A stretch of 64,000 bases of DNA from Halopelagius fulvigenes (GTDB taxonomy: Archaea; Halobacteriota; Halobacteria; Halobacteriales; Haloferacaceae). Positions 49,254 through 57,168 of this stretch are shown here, piece after piece; the first letter of the stretch is position 1; each line of letters starts with the position of its first letter. Made by a program: the position numbers and the translations under genes. The notes below the pieces were generated by a model, which saw only the letters and a program-made list of their open reading frames with translations, was not told the DNA's origin and did no database searches. Where the stretch lies: contig NZ_JBHSXH010000015.1 in assembly GCF_042662625.1 (NCBI RefSeq), positions 1,302,001-1,366,000 of the forward strand. Direction: 5' to 3'.

Positions 49254-49970
49254 GTGAGCCGTCTCGACCCGTCGTCGCCGGTCGCCCTCGCGGCGCTACT
49301 GGTCGCCAACCTCGCCCCCCTCGTCGGCGTCCTCGCGTTCGGCTGGAACGTCTTCGACGTACTCGCCGTCTACTGGCTGGAGAGCGGCGTCGTCGGGGTC
49401 CTGAACGTCCCGAAGATTCTGCTCGCCCGCGGAACGCCGGACGAGAGCGTCTCCTTTTCGGTCAACGGCGCGCCCGTCGACTTCTCGAACCGGGCCGACA
49501 GGTCGCTGTTCGGAGTCGACGTTCCCGCGGTGAACGTCTTCACGGCCGGGTTCTTCTGCGTGCACTACGGCATCTTCTGGGTCGTCCACGGCGTCTTCGT
49601 CCTCTTCGGACTGCCCGCGTTCGCCGGCGCGTTCGGGAGCATCGACGTCCTCGGCGTCCTCGTCGCCGGGGCGACGATGGTGGTGAGCCACGGCGGGTCG
49701 TTCGTCGTCAACTACCTCGGGCACGGGGAGTACCGCGGCGTCTCGCCCGACGGGCAGATGATGGCCCCGTACCGCCGGGTGTTCGTTCTCCACCTCACCG
49801 TCGTCCTCGGGGCGTTCCTCGTCGTCTCACTCGGCGGACCCGTAGTACTCGTCCTCCTCCTGGTGGTCCTGAAGACGGCGTTCGACGTCGCCGCGCACCT
49901 CCGCGAACACGGCCGCGCGCGCCGCCGACTGAAAACGGAGGGGCCGGCGCGGGGCGGCGAGACGGATTAG
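49254..49970 (+). CDS. DUF6498-family membrane protein
   Basis: A 238-residue integral membrane protein starting at GTG. The conserved start of the DUF6498 family is visible (FGWNVFDVLAVYWLESGVVGVLNV, about 29-52, shown in parts), followed by hydrophobic helices at about 100-122, 131-148 and 176-205, and a basic cytoplasmic tail. The function is unknown. Its 3' end overlaps the uracil-DNA glycosylase gene by four bases in convergent orientation. Confidence 0.75.
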   Translation: MSRLDPSSPVALAALLVANLAPLVGVLAFGWNVFDVLAVYWLESGVVGVLNVPKILLARGTPDESVSFSVNGAPVDFSNRADRSLFGVDVPAVNVFTAGFFCVHYGIFWVVHGVFVLFGLPAFAGAFGSIDVLGVLVAGATMVVSHGGSFVVNYLGHGEYRGVSPDGQMMAPYRRVFVLHLTVVLGAFLVVSLGGPVVLVLLLVVLKTAFDVAAHLREHGRARRRLKTEGPARGGETD

Positions 49971-50578
49971 AAGTCGCCGAGGTTCGCCTGCCCGCCCTCG
50001 CCGTCCGTGAGATCGGCGAGTTCGGCGGCCTTCGCGATGGTACTCGTGAACGTGTCCTCCTGACTCCGGTCGTACAGCGTCGCGGCCGGGTGGACGCAGA
50101 CGAGGACGCGTTGCGGCCGGTCGCCGATGCGCGCGTCCACCACGTCGCCCGCCTCCTTCGTGACGGCGACGGAGCGGTCGAGGACGTGTTCGGAGGGAAC
50201 CTTCCCGAGCGTCACGAGGAGTTCGGGGTCCACGAGTTCGAGTTCTCGCTCTAACCACGCGGCGCAGTTCTCCAGTTCCTTCACCTTCGGGTCGCGGTTC
50301 TCCGGCGGGTGACACCGCACGCAGTTCGTGATGCGGACGTCCGGGCGCGCGAGTCCCACGTCGCGGAGGGCGTCGTCGAGAACGCTCCCGGAGCGTCCGA
50401 CGAACGGTTCGCCCTGTTCGTCCTCGTTCGCGCCCGGTGCCTCCCCGAGGAACACCAAGTCGGCGTCGTCGGGGCCCGCGCCGTTGACGATTTGGGTCCG
50501 TCCCTCGACGAGGTCGGGACACCGCGTGCACTCGGTGACGCAGAGGCCGTCCATCTCGCCGTCGGATACGTCGTCCAT
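49967..50578 (-). CDS. udg: Uracil-DNA glycosylase, Fe-S family 4 type
   Basis: A 203-residue UDG that removes uracil from DNA. The family motif GEAPGANEDEQGEPFVGRSG spans about 45-64, and VHPAATL (about 167) is the catalytic/intercalation region. Cys17 and Cys20 (CTRC), Cys89 and Cys105 are placed to hold a [4Fe-4S] cluster. The ATG at 50578 fits the family start. The DUF99 gene lies 25 bases upstream on the same strand, probably in one operon. Confidence 0.92.
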   Translation of the reverse strand: MDDVSDGEMDGLCVTECTRCPDLVEGRTQIVNGAGPDDADLVFLGEAPGANEDEQGEPFVGRSGSVLDDALRDVGLARPDVRITNCVRCHPPENRDPKVKELENCAAWLERELELVDPELLVTLGKVPSEHVLDRSVAVTKEAGDVVDARIGDRPQRVLVCVHPAATLYDRSQEDTFTSTIAKAAELADLTDGEGGQANLGDF

Positions 50579-50603
50579 GCCTCGTGTAGCGGCCCGGTCC
50601 GAC

Positions 50604-51236
50604 TTACTCGTGATGGTCGCCCGGCGACCCGGGGTCGCCGCCTCCGCCGCACTCCCGTTCGCGCCACGAACGCGCCGCCCGCGCGGCCGTCCGAGCGACG
50701 CGGACGGGTTCCGGTCGCCCGCCCTCGGGCGTGAACGCACGGACGACGTCGGCCGCCTCCGCCGCGTCGACGCCGACGGCGCGGACGAACACCGTCTCCC
50801 CGTTCACCTCGACGGGTCGCCGCGGCGGAAGCGACCGGTAGACCGCGAGGCGTTCGTCGAGTTCGTCGCCGGAGAACTGTTCGCGCAGGGCCGACTGGAG
50901 GCCCTCGCTCTCCTCGTAGGAGACCGAGAGTGCGGGTCGGTCCGTCGCCTCCGCGAGGCGGCGAAGGTCGATGACGTTGAACCACGCGGGGGCGACGCCC
51001 GAGACGAGCACGTACCGGACGTCCTCGCGTCCGAGCGTCGAGAAAAGCGTTCCGACGGCGTTCGTCGCGTCCGTCCCGCCGACCGTACACGACCCGTAGA
51101 CGACCCCGTCTACGACGCGGTTCGCACGGACGAGTGCGCCGCAGAGCGTGCTTCGGCGCGACGGCTCTCCGTCGGTGCCGCGGTACGACTCGGCGACGCC
51201 GAGCGCCCTCGTTCCCGACTTCGGCGGCGGCGTCAC
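50604..51236 (-). CDS. DUF99-family protein (endonuclease dU-type)
   Basis: A 210-residue DUF99/UPF0215 protein with GTG start. The core is VDGVVYGSCTVGGTDATNAVG (residues 42-62, shown in parts), VRYVLVSGVAPAWFNVIDL and an EESEGLQSAL block. DUF99 is related to endonuclease V, and some archaeal members are described as nucleases acting at deoxyuridine; its position just before a uracil-DNA glycosylase fits that. The C-terminal tail is low complexity (GGGGDPGSPG). Confidence 0.8.
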   Translation of the reverse strand: MTPPPKSGTRALGVAESYRGTDGEPSRRSTLCGALVRANRVVDGVVYGSCTVGGTDATNAVGTLFSTLGREDVRYVLVSGVAPAWFNVIDLRRLAEATDRPALSVSYEESEGLQSALREQFSGDELDERLAVYRSLPPRRPVEVNGETVFVRAVGVDAAEAADVVRAFTPEGGRPEPVRVARTAARAARSWRERECGGGGDPGSPGDHHE

Positions 51237-51267
51237 GGCGCCTCGCGCCGCGTACCGCGCACTCGGC

Positions 51268-51444
51268 TCACTGCTCTTTTATCTCTTTCAAGCGGTCGAG
51301 AAGTTCGTCGTTGGACGCGCCGATTTCGTACTCGACCTCGCCCTCGTGGTCGGCCGTGGAGGTTGCGACACTTTCGTCGTCGTCGAGGTCGGTGTCGTAC
51401 TCCTGATTATCTTGCTCGGATTCGTCGTAACTGCCGAATCCCAT
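51268..51444 (-). CDS. DUF5786-family small acidic protein
   Basis: A 58-residue protein too short for ordinary gene lists. It starts MGFGSYDESEQDNQEY, has an acidic middle, and ends with the conserved VEYEIGASNDELLDRLKEI. This pattern matches the haloarchaeal family DUF5786; the function is unknown. The ATG at 51444 is preceded by a TATA box (CATTTTTC, 51471-51478, minus). Confidence 0.82.
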   Translation of the reverse strand: MGFGSYDESEQDNQEYDTDLDDDESVATSTADHEGEVEYEIGASNDELLDRLKEIKEQ

Positions 51445-51470
51445 ACGTTCGCAGGTACGCGATTGAGCGT

Positions 51471-51478
51471 GAAAAATG
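51471..51478 (-). promoter_or_regulatory. TATA box of the DUF5786 gene
   Basis: CATTTTTC on the minus strand, 27-34 bases before the ATG at 51444, consistent with a leaderless mRNA. Confidence 0.55.
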
Positions 51479-51575
51479 ATTTGCAGGTCGCCCTCGGCGG
51501 CGTCGAGGCCGGGCGAGGCGGCGAGGGCGTCCGGTCGCGCCGGGCTTTTTCACAGACGACGACGTACCCCGCCGC

Positions 51576-52211
51576 ATGGAAGTCGTCACAGTCACCGAGG
51601 GCGCAGAGCAGTTCACCTGTAACGCGTACCTCGTCCTCGGCGAGCGAACGGTCCTCGTGGACGTCGGGACGATGTCGGGCGTCGAAGACGTCGTCGCGGA
51701 ACGCACCGACGAACTCGACGCCGTGGTTCTGACGCACCAACACTCGGACCACGTCGGCGAACTCGACGCCGTCCTCGACAGGTTCGACGCCGATCTGTAC
51801 GCTTACGGGGAACATCCCCGGAGGGACGGAACGCTCGAAGACGGCGACGAGGTGGTCGCGGGCGACGAGACGTTCGAGGTGGTGTACACGCCGGGTCACG
51901 CCGCGGACCACGTCTCGTTGGTGAGCGACGACACCCTGTTCAGCGGCGACGTGGTCGTCTACAACGACGGCGCGTACGACGACGGGAGCTTCGGGCGGAC
52001 GGACATGGCCGGCCAGTCGCGCGAACGACTCGTCAAGAGCCTCGAAACGCTCCTCGAACGCATGCCCGAGACGGTGTCGGCGATGTACGCGGGCCACGGC
52101 GACGTCTACCGCGCGGACCCGGAGGGCGAGGAGGACTCCGTCCGCGAGGTGGTGGAGCGAGCGCTCTCGCGCGCCGAACAGCGTCAGCCGAAGTACCCCG
52201 AGTCGGAGTGA
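51576..52211 (+). CDS. MBL-fold metallo-hydrolase
   Basis: A 211-residue metallo-beta-lactamase-fold hydrolase, glyoxalase II-like in size. The metal motif THQHSDHVG (His54, His56, Asp58, His59) is followed by His110 in YTPGHAADH, Asp in LFSGDVVVY and a final His in YAGHGD. Thioester, lactone or phosphodiester substrates are possible. A T-rich patch (cttttt, 51545-51550) is the likely promoter. Confidence 0.87.
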   Translation: MEVVTVTEGAEQFTCNAYLVLGERTVLVDVGTMSGVEDVVAERTDELDAVVLTHQHSDHVGELDAVLDRFDADLYAYGEHPRRDGTLEDGDEVVAGDETFEVVYTPGHAADHVSLVSDDTLFSGDVVVYNDGAYDDGSFGRTDMAGQSRERLVKSLETLLERMPETVSAMYAGHGDVYRADPEGEEDSVREVVERALSRAEQRQPKYPESE

Positions 52212-52286
52212 CCGACCGCGGAGACGCGGCTGAGCGCCGTACTCGCCGGTCGGAGGAGAAGCGGAGTCGAGAAGCGGTCCGTCGGA

Positions 52287-52436
52287 TTACGCCGCGCGGC
52301 GTTCCTTGGACTTCGGGCGGAGGTTCTTGTAGCCGCACTTCCGGCAACTGTCCGCGCGGGGCGGGTTGCGCGCGTTGCAGCGCATGCAGATGAGCTTCTC
52401 CAGCGTTCGCTTTTCCGCGGCGTCGAAACTAGCCAT
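52287..52436 (-). CDS. rpl40e: Large-subunit ribosomal protein L40e
   Basis: A 49-residue zinc-ribbon ribosomal protein. The product begins MASFDAAEKRTLEKLICMRC and has the paired knuckles CMRC and CRKCG with a basic C-terminus (NLRPKSKERRAA), exactly the archaeal L40e layout. Start ATG 52436. It is encoded alone between the MBL hydrolase (convergent) and a thioredoxin gene. Confidence 0.95.
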   Translation of the reverse strand: MASFDAAEKRTLEKLICMRCNARNPPRADSCRKCGYKNLRPKSKERRAA

Positions 52437-52585
52437 ACGGCTGTGTTTTGGACCGCTCCGTATAACGCTTGCGAGAGCGGTGCGCTCCCGCCTCCCGGTC
52501 GCGGTCGGGCGAACGCGGTCGCTGAAGCGGTGAGGGAGGAGACGCGAAAACGAGCGATCGACGGTCGCGGGCGTGCGAGAGGCGT

Positions 52586-52855
52586 TCAGGCGCCGGCTTC
52601 TTCGAGGGCCGCTTCGATGTCCTCGCGCTGGGTGACGCCGACGAACCGGTCGACGATGCCGTCGTCGTTCTCGACGATGAGCGTCGGGAGCGAGCGCACC
52701 TGGTACTCGTTCGCGGTGTCCTGCTTCTCGTCGACGTCCACCTTCTCCAGTTCGATCCGGTCGCCCCAGTCGTCCCGTATCTCCTCGAGAATCGGGTCCT
52801 GCGTCTTACACGGGCCGCACCAGTCGGCGTAGAAATCGAGCATTCGAACGGTCAT
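52586..52855 (-). CDS. trxA: Thioredoxin-family protein
   Basis: An 89-residue minimal thioredoxin. The active site WCGPC (Cys13, Cys16) comes immediately after the first strand (MLDFYAD), the cis-Pro is in VRSLPTLIVEN, and VDVDEKQDTANEYQV matches the family. It lacks the first helix and strand of longer thioredoxins, as do many archaeal forms. It reduces disulphides in cytoplasmic partners. It is divergent from sec61 beta. Confidence 0.93.
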   Translation of the reverse strand: MTVRMLDFYADWCGPCKTQDPILEEIRDDWGDRIELEKVDVDEKQDTANEYQVRSLPTLIVENDDGIVDRFVGVTQREDIEAALEEAGA

Positions 52856-52927
52856 CGTGTTCCTGCGGTGGTTGCCCGGCCCCGCGCATAAGGGTTTCTC
52901 ACCCCCACGTCTCGGACCCGAGCCGAA

Positions 52928-52936
52928 ACGTTTACG
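52928..52936 (+). promoter_or_regulatory. TATA box of the Sec61 beta gene
   Basis: ACGTTTACG lies 25-33 bases before the ATG at 52961. Confidence 0.5.
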
Positions 52937-52960
52937 CGAGGGAGGGACAGATGCCCGGAC

Positions 52961-53125
52961 ATGAGCAGCGGACAGAACAGCGGCGGCCTGATGTCTAGTG
53001 CGGGACTCGTTCGATACTTCGACGCGGAGGACCGCAACGCGATTCGCCTCGACCCCAAGACAATCGTGGCGTTCGGACTCCTCTTCGGCGTCGCCGTCCT
53101 CGTGCTGAACGCCGTCGCCATCTGA
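52961..53125 (+). CDS. secG: Protein translocase subunit Sec61 beta (SecG-like)
   Basis: A 54-residue tail-anchored protein of the archaeal Sec translocon. The N-terminus MSSGQNSGGLMSSAGL and the RYFDAEDRNAIRLDPKT segment are the archaeal Sec61 beta signature, followed by one transmembrane helix (FGLLFGVAVLVLNAVAI). It pairs with SecY and SecE at the membrane. Confidence 0.95.
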   Translation: MSSGQNSGGLMSSAGLVRYFDAEDRNAIRLDPKTIVAFGLLFGVAVLVLNAVAI

Positions 53126-53186
53126 GGCGCGGGCCGAACCACCGCCGAACGGACGCTTTTTGTCTCTCGGAGTGCGACCTTCGGGT

Positions 53187-53798
53187 ATGTTACGAGCCGG
53201 CGTCGTCGCCGTCCAAGGCGACGTATCGGAGCACGCAGACGCCATCCGCCGGGCGGCCGACGCCCACGGCGAGGACGTCGAAGTCGTCGAGATACGACAG
53301 TCCGGCCGCGTCCCCGACTGCGACGTGTTGCTGATGCCGGGCGGGGAATCGACCGCCATCTCTCGGCTGTTGGCGCGCGAGGGCATCGACGAGGAGATAG
53401 TCGAGCACGTCGAGCGCGGAAAGCCCGTGTTGGCGACCTGCGCGGGCCTCATCGTCGCCTCCCGGGACGCACAGGACGACCGGGTGGACGCCCTGTCGCT
53501 GGTGGACGTGAGCGTGAACCGCAACGCGTTCGGCCGGCAGGTGGACAGCTTCGAGGCCCCCTTGGAGGTGACGGGACTGGACGAACCGTTCCCCGCCGTG
53601 TTCATCCGCGCGCCCGCCATCGACGACGTGGGTGAAGGCGTCGAAGTCCTCGCGGAGTGGGACGGCAGACCGGTCGCGATACGCGACGGACCGGTCGTCG
53701 GCACCTCCTTCCACCCCGAACTGACGACGGACAGCCGACTCCACGACATGGTGTTCTTCGAGGGCGACGTGGAAGTCGGGGCGAGAGCCTCCGACTGA
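53187..53798 (+). CDS. pdxT: Pyridoxal 5'-phosphate synthase, glutaminase subunit PdxT
   Basis: A 203-residue glutaminase that supplies ammonia to PdxS in ribose-5-phosphate-dependent vitamin B6 synthesis. Motifs are VVAVQGDVSEH, MPGGEST (about 50-56), Cys85 in ATCAGLIV and the His-Glu pair in TSFHPEL. Several PLP enzymes (thrC, ilvA) are encoded in the same window. A T-run gcttttt (53154-53160) is the likely promoter. Confidence 0.95.
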   Translation: MLRAGVVAVQGDVSEHADAIRRAADAHGEDVEVVEIRQSGRVPDCDVLLMPGGESTAISRLLAREGIDEEIVEHVERGKPVLATCAGLIVASRDAQDDRVDALSLVDVSVNRNAFGRQVDSFEAPLEVTGLDEPFPAVFIRAPAIDDVGEGVEVLAEWDGRPVAIRDGPVVGTSFHPELTTDSRLHDMVFFEGDVEVGARASD

Positions 53799-53855
53799 CC
53801 CCGCCGTTCGAGTCGGAACCGGGCGTGTTTTGCCCGCGTCGGCCGACGCGCCGGT

Positions 53856-54158
53856 ATGGACGACGACACGCCGACCGAGGAGGTACTGGACGAACTCTTC
53901 TCGACCATCGAGTCCCGCAAGGCGAAGCTGCCCGAAGACTCCTACACGACGACGCTCTTCACCCACGAGAAGGGCGAGAACTACGCGTTAGAGAAGTTGG
54001 GCGAGGAGGCGACGGAGACGATTCTCGCCGCGAAGGACGACGACAGGGAGGAACTGCTGTACGAGAGCGCCGATCTAGTCTACCACCTGTTAGTCGTGCT
54101 GGCGGCGCACGACGCGTCGCTCGACGACCTGCGCGAGGAGTTGAAGAGTCGGTTCTGA
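53856..54158 (+). CDS. hisE: Phosphoribosyl-ATP diphosphatase
   Basis: A 100-residue HisE that removes pyrophosphate from phosphoribosyl-ATP in histidine synthesis. The MazG-like motif is complete: LPEDSYTTTLF, then KLGEEATETILAAK and ESADLVYHLLVVLAA. It is separate from hisI here. It lies 57 bases after pdxT on the same strand with a weak promoter (gtgttttg) between them. Confidence 0.96.
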   Translation: MDDDTPTEEVLDELFSTIESRKAKLPEDSYTTTLFTHEKGENYALEKLGEEATETILAAKDDDREELLYESADLVYHLLVVLAAHDASLDDLREELKSRF

Positions 54159-54224
54159 GGCGAATCGGCGGATAGCGACGGTCGCGTGCCGTATCCTTAT
54201 GAGGACCACCGCAGTCTCCGCAGT

Positions 54225-54422
54225 ATGACGGATACTCAGTCCGGCGCGGGCGTCGGTCGAGCGACCGCCGTCGCTCAGCTCTGCTTCGGTCTCGCCTTGG
54301 TCGGGTACGGCGCGGCGCAGTGGACGAACCTCGTCACCGCCACTCTCCCCGCGGTCGTCTCTCTCGCGGGAGGCGCAGTTCTCTTGATATTGGGCGTCAC
54401 GCTGCTGTATCGGCGTTCGTGA
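54225..54422 (+). CDS. Small two-helix membrane protein
   Basis: A 65-residue hydrophobic protein with helices at about 11-32 and 37-60 and a charged end (LLYRRS). No family is recognised. The ATG at 54225 has TATCCTTATG (54192-54201) 24-33 bases upstream, so the gene is probably real and leaderless. The frame is open a few codons further but lacks support. Confidence 0.55.
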   Translation: MTDTQSGAGVGRATAVAQLCFGLALVGYGAAQWTNLVTATLPAVVSLAGGAVLLILGVTLLYRRS

Positions 54423-54451
54423 GTGCGGCGGACGCGTTAACCCACCCGCGC

Positions 54452-55120
54452 CTACTGGAAGCGCACGCCCAAGTCGTGCATCCCGTCGTTGTTCTGCGCG
54501 ACGTTGACGAGGAGGGGCGTGACGGACTCGACTTCTGCGGCGTTGCCGACGCCGCCGGCGTCCAACGCGCGGAGGCCGTCTATCTCTTCGGCGAGGCGCA
54601 TCACCGTCTCCTTCGCGTCCGGGTCGTCGGAGACGACGAGGGTGTCGATGCCGAGTTCGGCGTCCACGTTCGCCAGACGGCCCGCCGCGAGGTTGTGGAA
54701 CGCGCCGACGACGCCCACGTCGTCGGGCGCGGCGTCGGCGACGAGTCGGGTGACGCTGCCCGCACTCGGCGGGTGGTAGTGGAAACCGTCGTCGCCGCGC
54801 TTCATCCCCGCCGCGGGCGTGACCAGAACGTCGCCGTCTTCGAGTCCGTCGGCGACGGCCTCGACGGTGTCGGCGACGTGGTACGGCGGCACCGCGAGGA
54901 CGACTACCTTCGCCCGTTCGGCGGCCATCTCGTTGACGAAGCCGTTGACCTTCCGGTCGCGCCCCCGACTCGACAGTTCCGTCTCGTACTCGTCGGCCTT
55001 CTCGCGCGCCTTCTCGGGGTCCCGAGAGCCGACGAGCACCTCGTGGTCCGTGTGGTAGGCCCACCGCAGGGCGAGTCCCTCGCCGATGTCGCCGGTCCCA
55101 CCGAGGAGTGCGATTCGCAT
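54452..55120 (-). CDS. npdG: NADPH-dependent F420 reductase
   Basis: A 222-residue F420:NADP oxidoreductase that exchanges hydride between reduced F420 and NADP. The NADP site is IALLGGTGDIGEGLALRWA at the N-terminus with LVGSRDPEKA after it; VLAVPPYHVADTV (about 74) and VVGAFHNLAAGRL (about 140) are typical of the family. Haloarchaea make F420, which supports the call. Start ATG 55120. Confidence 0.93.
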   Translation of the reverse strand: MRIALLGGTGDIGEGLALRWAYHTDHEVLVGSRDPEKAREKADEYETELSSRGRDRKVNGFVNEMAAERAKVVVLAVPPYHVADTVEAVADGLEDGDVLVTPAAGMKRGDDGFHYHPPSAGSVTRLVADAAPDDVGVVGAFHNLAAGRLANVDAELGIDTLVVSDDPDAKETVMRLAEEIDGLRALDAGGVGNAAEVESVTPLLVNVAQNNDGMHDLGVRFQ

Positions 55121-55182
55121 GCCTTCGGGTGCGGACGGAACCGGGTAAAACGTTGCGTGACCGGGAGCGTCTGCCGGTGTCT

Positions 55183-55383
55183 TCAGTCCGTCTCCGGGAC
55201 GACTTCGGGGCCGTACGTCACGAGGAAGGCGACGATTGGCGCGACCAGGAGCGTCCCGAACAGGAGGTACGTCCGGGGGGTGGTCCCCTCGGGGAAGAGC
55301 GACCACGCGAGGAGTCCCACGGCGTCCACGGCGAGCATCACCGTCAGGAACCGCACGAGGTGCGAGAGCGTGTCCCGCTTCAC
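55183..55383 (-). CDS. Small membrane protein, downstream partner of a coupled pair
   Basis: A 66-residue protein with two hydrophobic helices (about 10-28 and 38-56), starting at GTG 55383. The start overlaps the stop codon of the gene upstream (GTGA), indicating translational coupling of two small membrane proteins. Function unknown. Confidence 0.6.
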   Translation of the reverse strand: MKRDTLSHLVRFLTVMLAVDAVGLLAWSLFPEGTTPRTYLLFGTLLVAPIVAFLVTYGPEVVPETD

Positions 55384-55757
55384 AGCGCTTCACCTCTGCT
55401 CCGTCGAACCGGATTCCACTGCTGAGCCCGACTGAAGGCGGCGTATCCTCCGCCGATGGAGACGAAACTGTTCACGAACCCGCCGACGCCGACGGCGTTC
55501 AACAGCATGCGAAGGGAGACGGTCACGGCGATGAGCGTTACCAACTCGACGGTCCGGTCGCCGACCCGCGCATCGTCCAACTCGGCCCACGTGAAGAACC
55601 AGTACGAGAGCGGGACGGCGACGACGGCGGCGAGAAGCACGCCTCCGACCCAGAGCGCGCCGGTCGGGTCGGGGACCAACAAACCGGCCGCGAGCACCGC
55701 GAGGAACCCGCCGAGGAGGAGCGACCAGCAGACCCGTTCGATTCGAAGCGCGTCCAT
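55380..55757 (-). CDS. Membrane protein, upstream partner of a coupled pair
   Basis: A 125-residue protein with four hydrophobic segments (about 10-28, 33-56, 68-88, 90-108) and a basic C-terminus (NPVRRSRGEAL). No family is recognised. It overlaps the following small gene by four bases, so the two proteins probably associate in the membrane. Confidence 0.65.
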   Translation of the reverse strand: MDALRIERVCWSLLLGGFLAVLAAGLLVPDPTGALWVGGVLLAAVVAVPLSYWFFTWAELDDARVGDRTVELVTLIAVTVSLRMLLNAVGVGGFVNSFVSIGGGYAAFSRAQQWNPVRRSRGEAL

Positions 55758-55787
55758 GCCGGACGTGGGCCGGGATCGGTGGTAAAG

Positions 55788-56669
55788 TTACTCCTCGGAC
55801 GGGGAGAGCAGGTCGGGCAGGTCGTTCACGGAGTCAACGACGGCCGCCGCGCCGGCCGCCTCGTACTTCTTCCTCCCCTCCTCGCCGGTGAGGCCGCCCG
55901 TGAGGACGCCGACGCCGCGGTACGTCCGCGAGTCGTCCGCCTCGGCGGCGTTGACGGCGGTGCGCACGTCGTCCAACGTGTCGCCGACGAAGACGACGCT
56001 GTCGGCGTCCAACCGTTCCGCGAGGGTGGTGAGAGCGTGGGGGTGGGGTTTGCCCTCCTCCCAGTCGTCCATGGTGAAGCGGTGGTCGGCGGGGACGGCG
56101 AATCCCGACCGGGCGAGGGCGATGTCCGCCTCCGCGGCGGGGCGACCCGTCAGGACGCCCGTCCGGTAGCGCGAGGTGAGGTGGTCCAGCGTCTCGTGTT
56201 CGACGATGACCGGTTCGTCGTTGATGTACCCGGTCGTCTCGAACGGGGGGTCGCCCCCTTCGAGTTCCCGAAAGAGGTCGGCACCGAGGTAGAGCGCTTG
56301 GAACGTCTCGCGGAGGGCGTCGGTGTCCCACGCCTCCGAGACGGCGGCGTACTCGTCCCCGGGGAGGTGTTCCTCGACAACCGCCTCGGCGGCGGAGAGG
56401 CCGCCGCCGCGTTCGGCGATGCGGTCGGTGAAGGCGGAGAGAGACAGCGAGAACGACTCCCGGTCGTCGGCGAGAACGTAGAGGGCGGCGGCGTACGTCA
56501 GTTCCCAGTCGTTGTTGAACCCGCCGGCGTCCTTGAACAACTGAATCTCCTCCCGGTCGATAGTCCGTCCGTGGAGGCGTTCGACGCTCTCGACGACGGC
56601 CCGACGGTAGGAGTCGGCGACGTCCACGAGAACGCCGTCCACGTCGAGGACGACTGCGTCTGCGTGCAT
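55788..56669 (-). CDS. HAD-superfamily hydrolase (TIGR01548-like)
   Basis: A 293-residue HAD phosphatase. The nucleophile loop is VVLDVDGVLVDV (Asp9, Asp11), motif II is VLTGRPAAEADIAL (about 190), the Lys is in WEEGKPHPHALT (about 222) and motif III VFVGDTLDDVRTAVNAAEAD (about 245). A large helical cap (about 30-165) fits the group I recall as TIGR01548. The substrate is unknown. The ATG at 56669 lies 26 bases before the UPF0146 stop, so they may be one operon. Confidence 0.85.
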   Translation of the reverse strand: MHADAVVLDVDGVLVDVADSYRRAVVESVERLHGRTIDREEIQLFKDAGGFNNDWELTYAAALYVLADDRESFSLSLSAFTDRIAERGGGLSAAEAVVEEHLPGDEYAAVSEAWDTDALRETFQALYLGADLFRELEGGDPPFETTGYINDEPVIVEHETLDHLTSRYRTGVLTGRPAAEADIALARSGFAVPADHRFTMDDWEEGKPHPHALTTLAERLDADSVVFVGDTLDDVRTAVNAAEADDSRTYRGVGVLTGGLTGEEGRKKYEAAGAAAVVDSVNDLPDLLSPSEE

Positions 56670-56694
56670 ACCGGGAGGCGGTACCCCGGTGGCC

Positions 56695-57129
56695 TTAGCG
56701 TTGTGATTCCGCACCGGGTTCGCGGTGCCCCGCGGGGACGACGTACAGCGTCTCCCTGCCGACCGATTCCGTCTCCGCGGGGACCGACGGCGCGTCGTAG
56801 CCGAGGGTGGTGAAGAGGAAGTCCGCACCGACGGCCCGCGCCACGTCGCGCGCCGGGCGGTGGAGTTCCGGCGGGAGGTTCAGCGCGTAGACGGCGTCGG
56901 CGCGGTACGCCGGCCCCGGGTCGTCGCGTTCGCTCGCGGCCACCACGTCGTCCTCGACGAACTCGACGCCGGGCGGCGCGTCGAACTCGCGGACGTCCGT
57001 CGCCGTCACGTCCTTACCGGCGGCGGCGAGTGCGGCGGCCACGTCGGGTGCCCGCCCGATGCCGATTTCGACCAAACTGTCGTATCGGGCGAGGCGCGCG
57101 GCGAGGGCGTCTCGAAGTGCGGTTTCCAC
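56695..57129 (-). CDS. UPF0146-family protein, methyltransferase-like fold
   Basis: A 144-residue UPF0146 protein, found almost only in archaea. VEIGIGRAPDVAAALAAAGKDVTATDV (about 20-46, shown in full motif order) resembles a Rossmann SAM-binding loop, but the rest is too short for a typical methyltransferase. It also has YALNLPPELHRPARDVA and FLFTTLGYDAP blocks. The biochemical role is unknown. Divergent from the archaemetzincin gene over 39 bases. Confidence 0.8.
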   Translation of the reverse strand: METALRDALAARLARYDSLVEIGIGRAPDVAAALAAAGKDVTATDVREFDAPPGVEFVEDDVVAASERDDPGPAYRADAVYALNLPPELHRPARDVARAVGADFLFTTLGYDAPSVPAETESVGRETLYVVPAGHREPGAESQR

Positions 57130-57135
57130 GGCGGG

Positions 57136-57161
57136 ATGTTTATGCCCCCTCTCTCCTTAAC
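57136..57161. promoter_or_regulatory. Overlapping divergent promoters of UPF0146 and archaemetzincin
   Basis: Only 39 bases separate the two start codons. GTTTATGCC (57137-57145) is spaced for the plus-strand gene (ATG 57169), and GTTAAGGAG (57153-57161, minus) for the UPF0146 gene (ATG 57129). The two core promoters interleave, so the genes are likely to interfere with or exclude each other. Confidence 0.5.
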
Positions 57162-57168
57162 AACTTCC

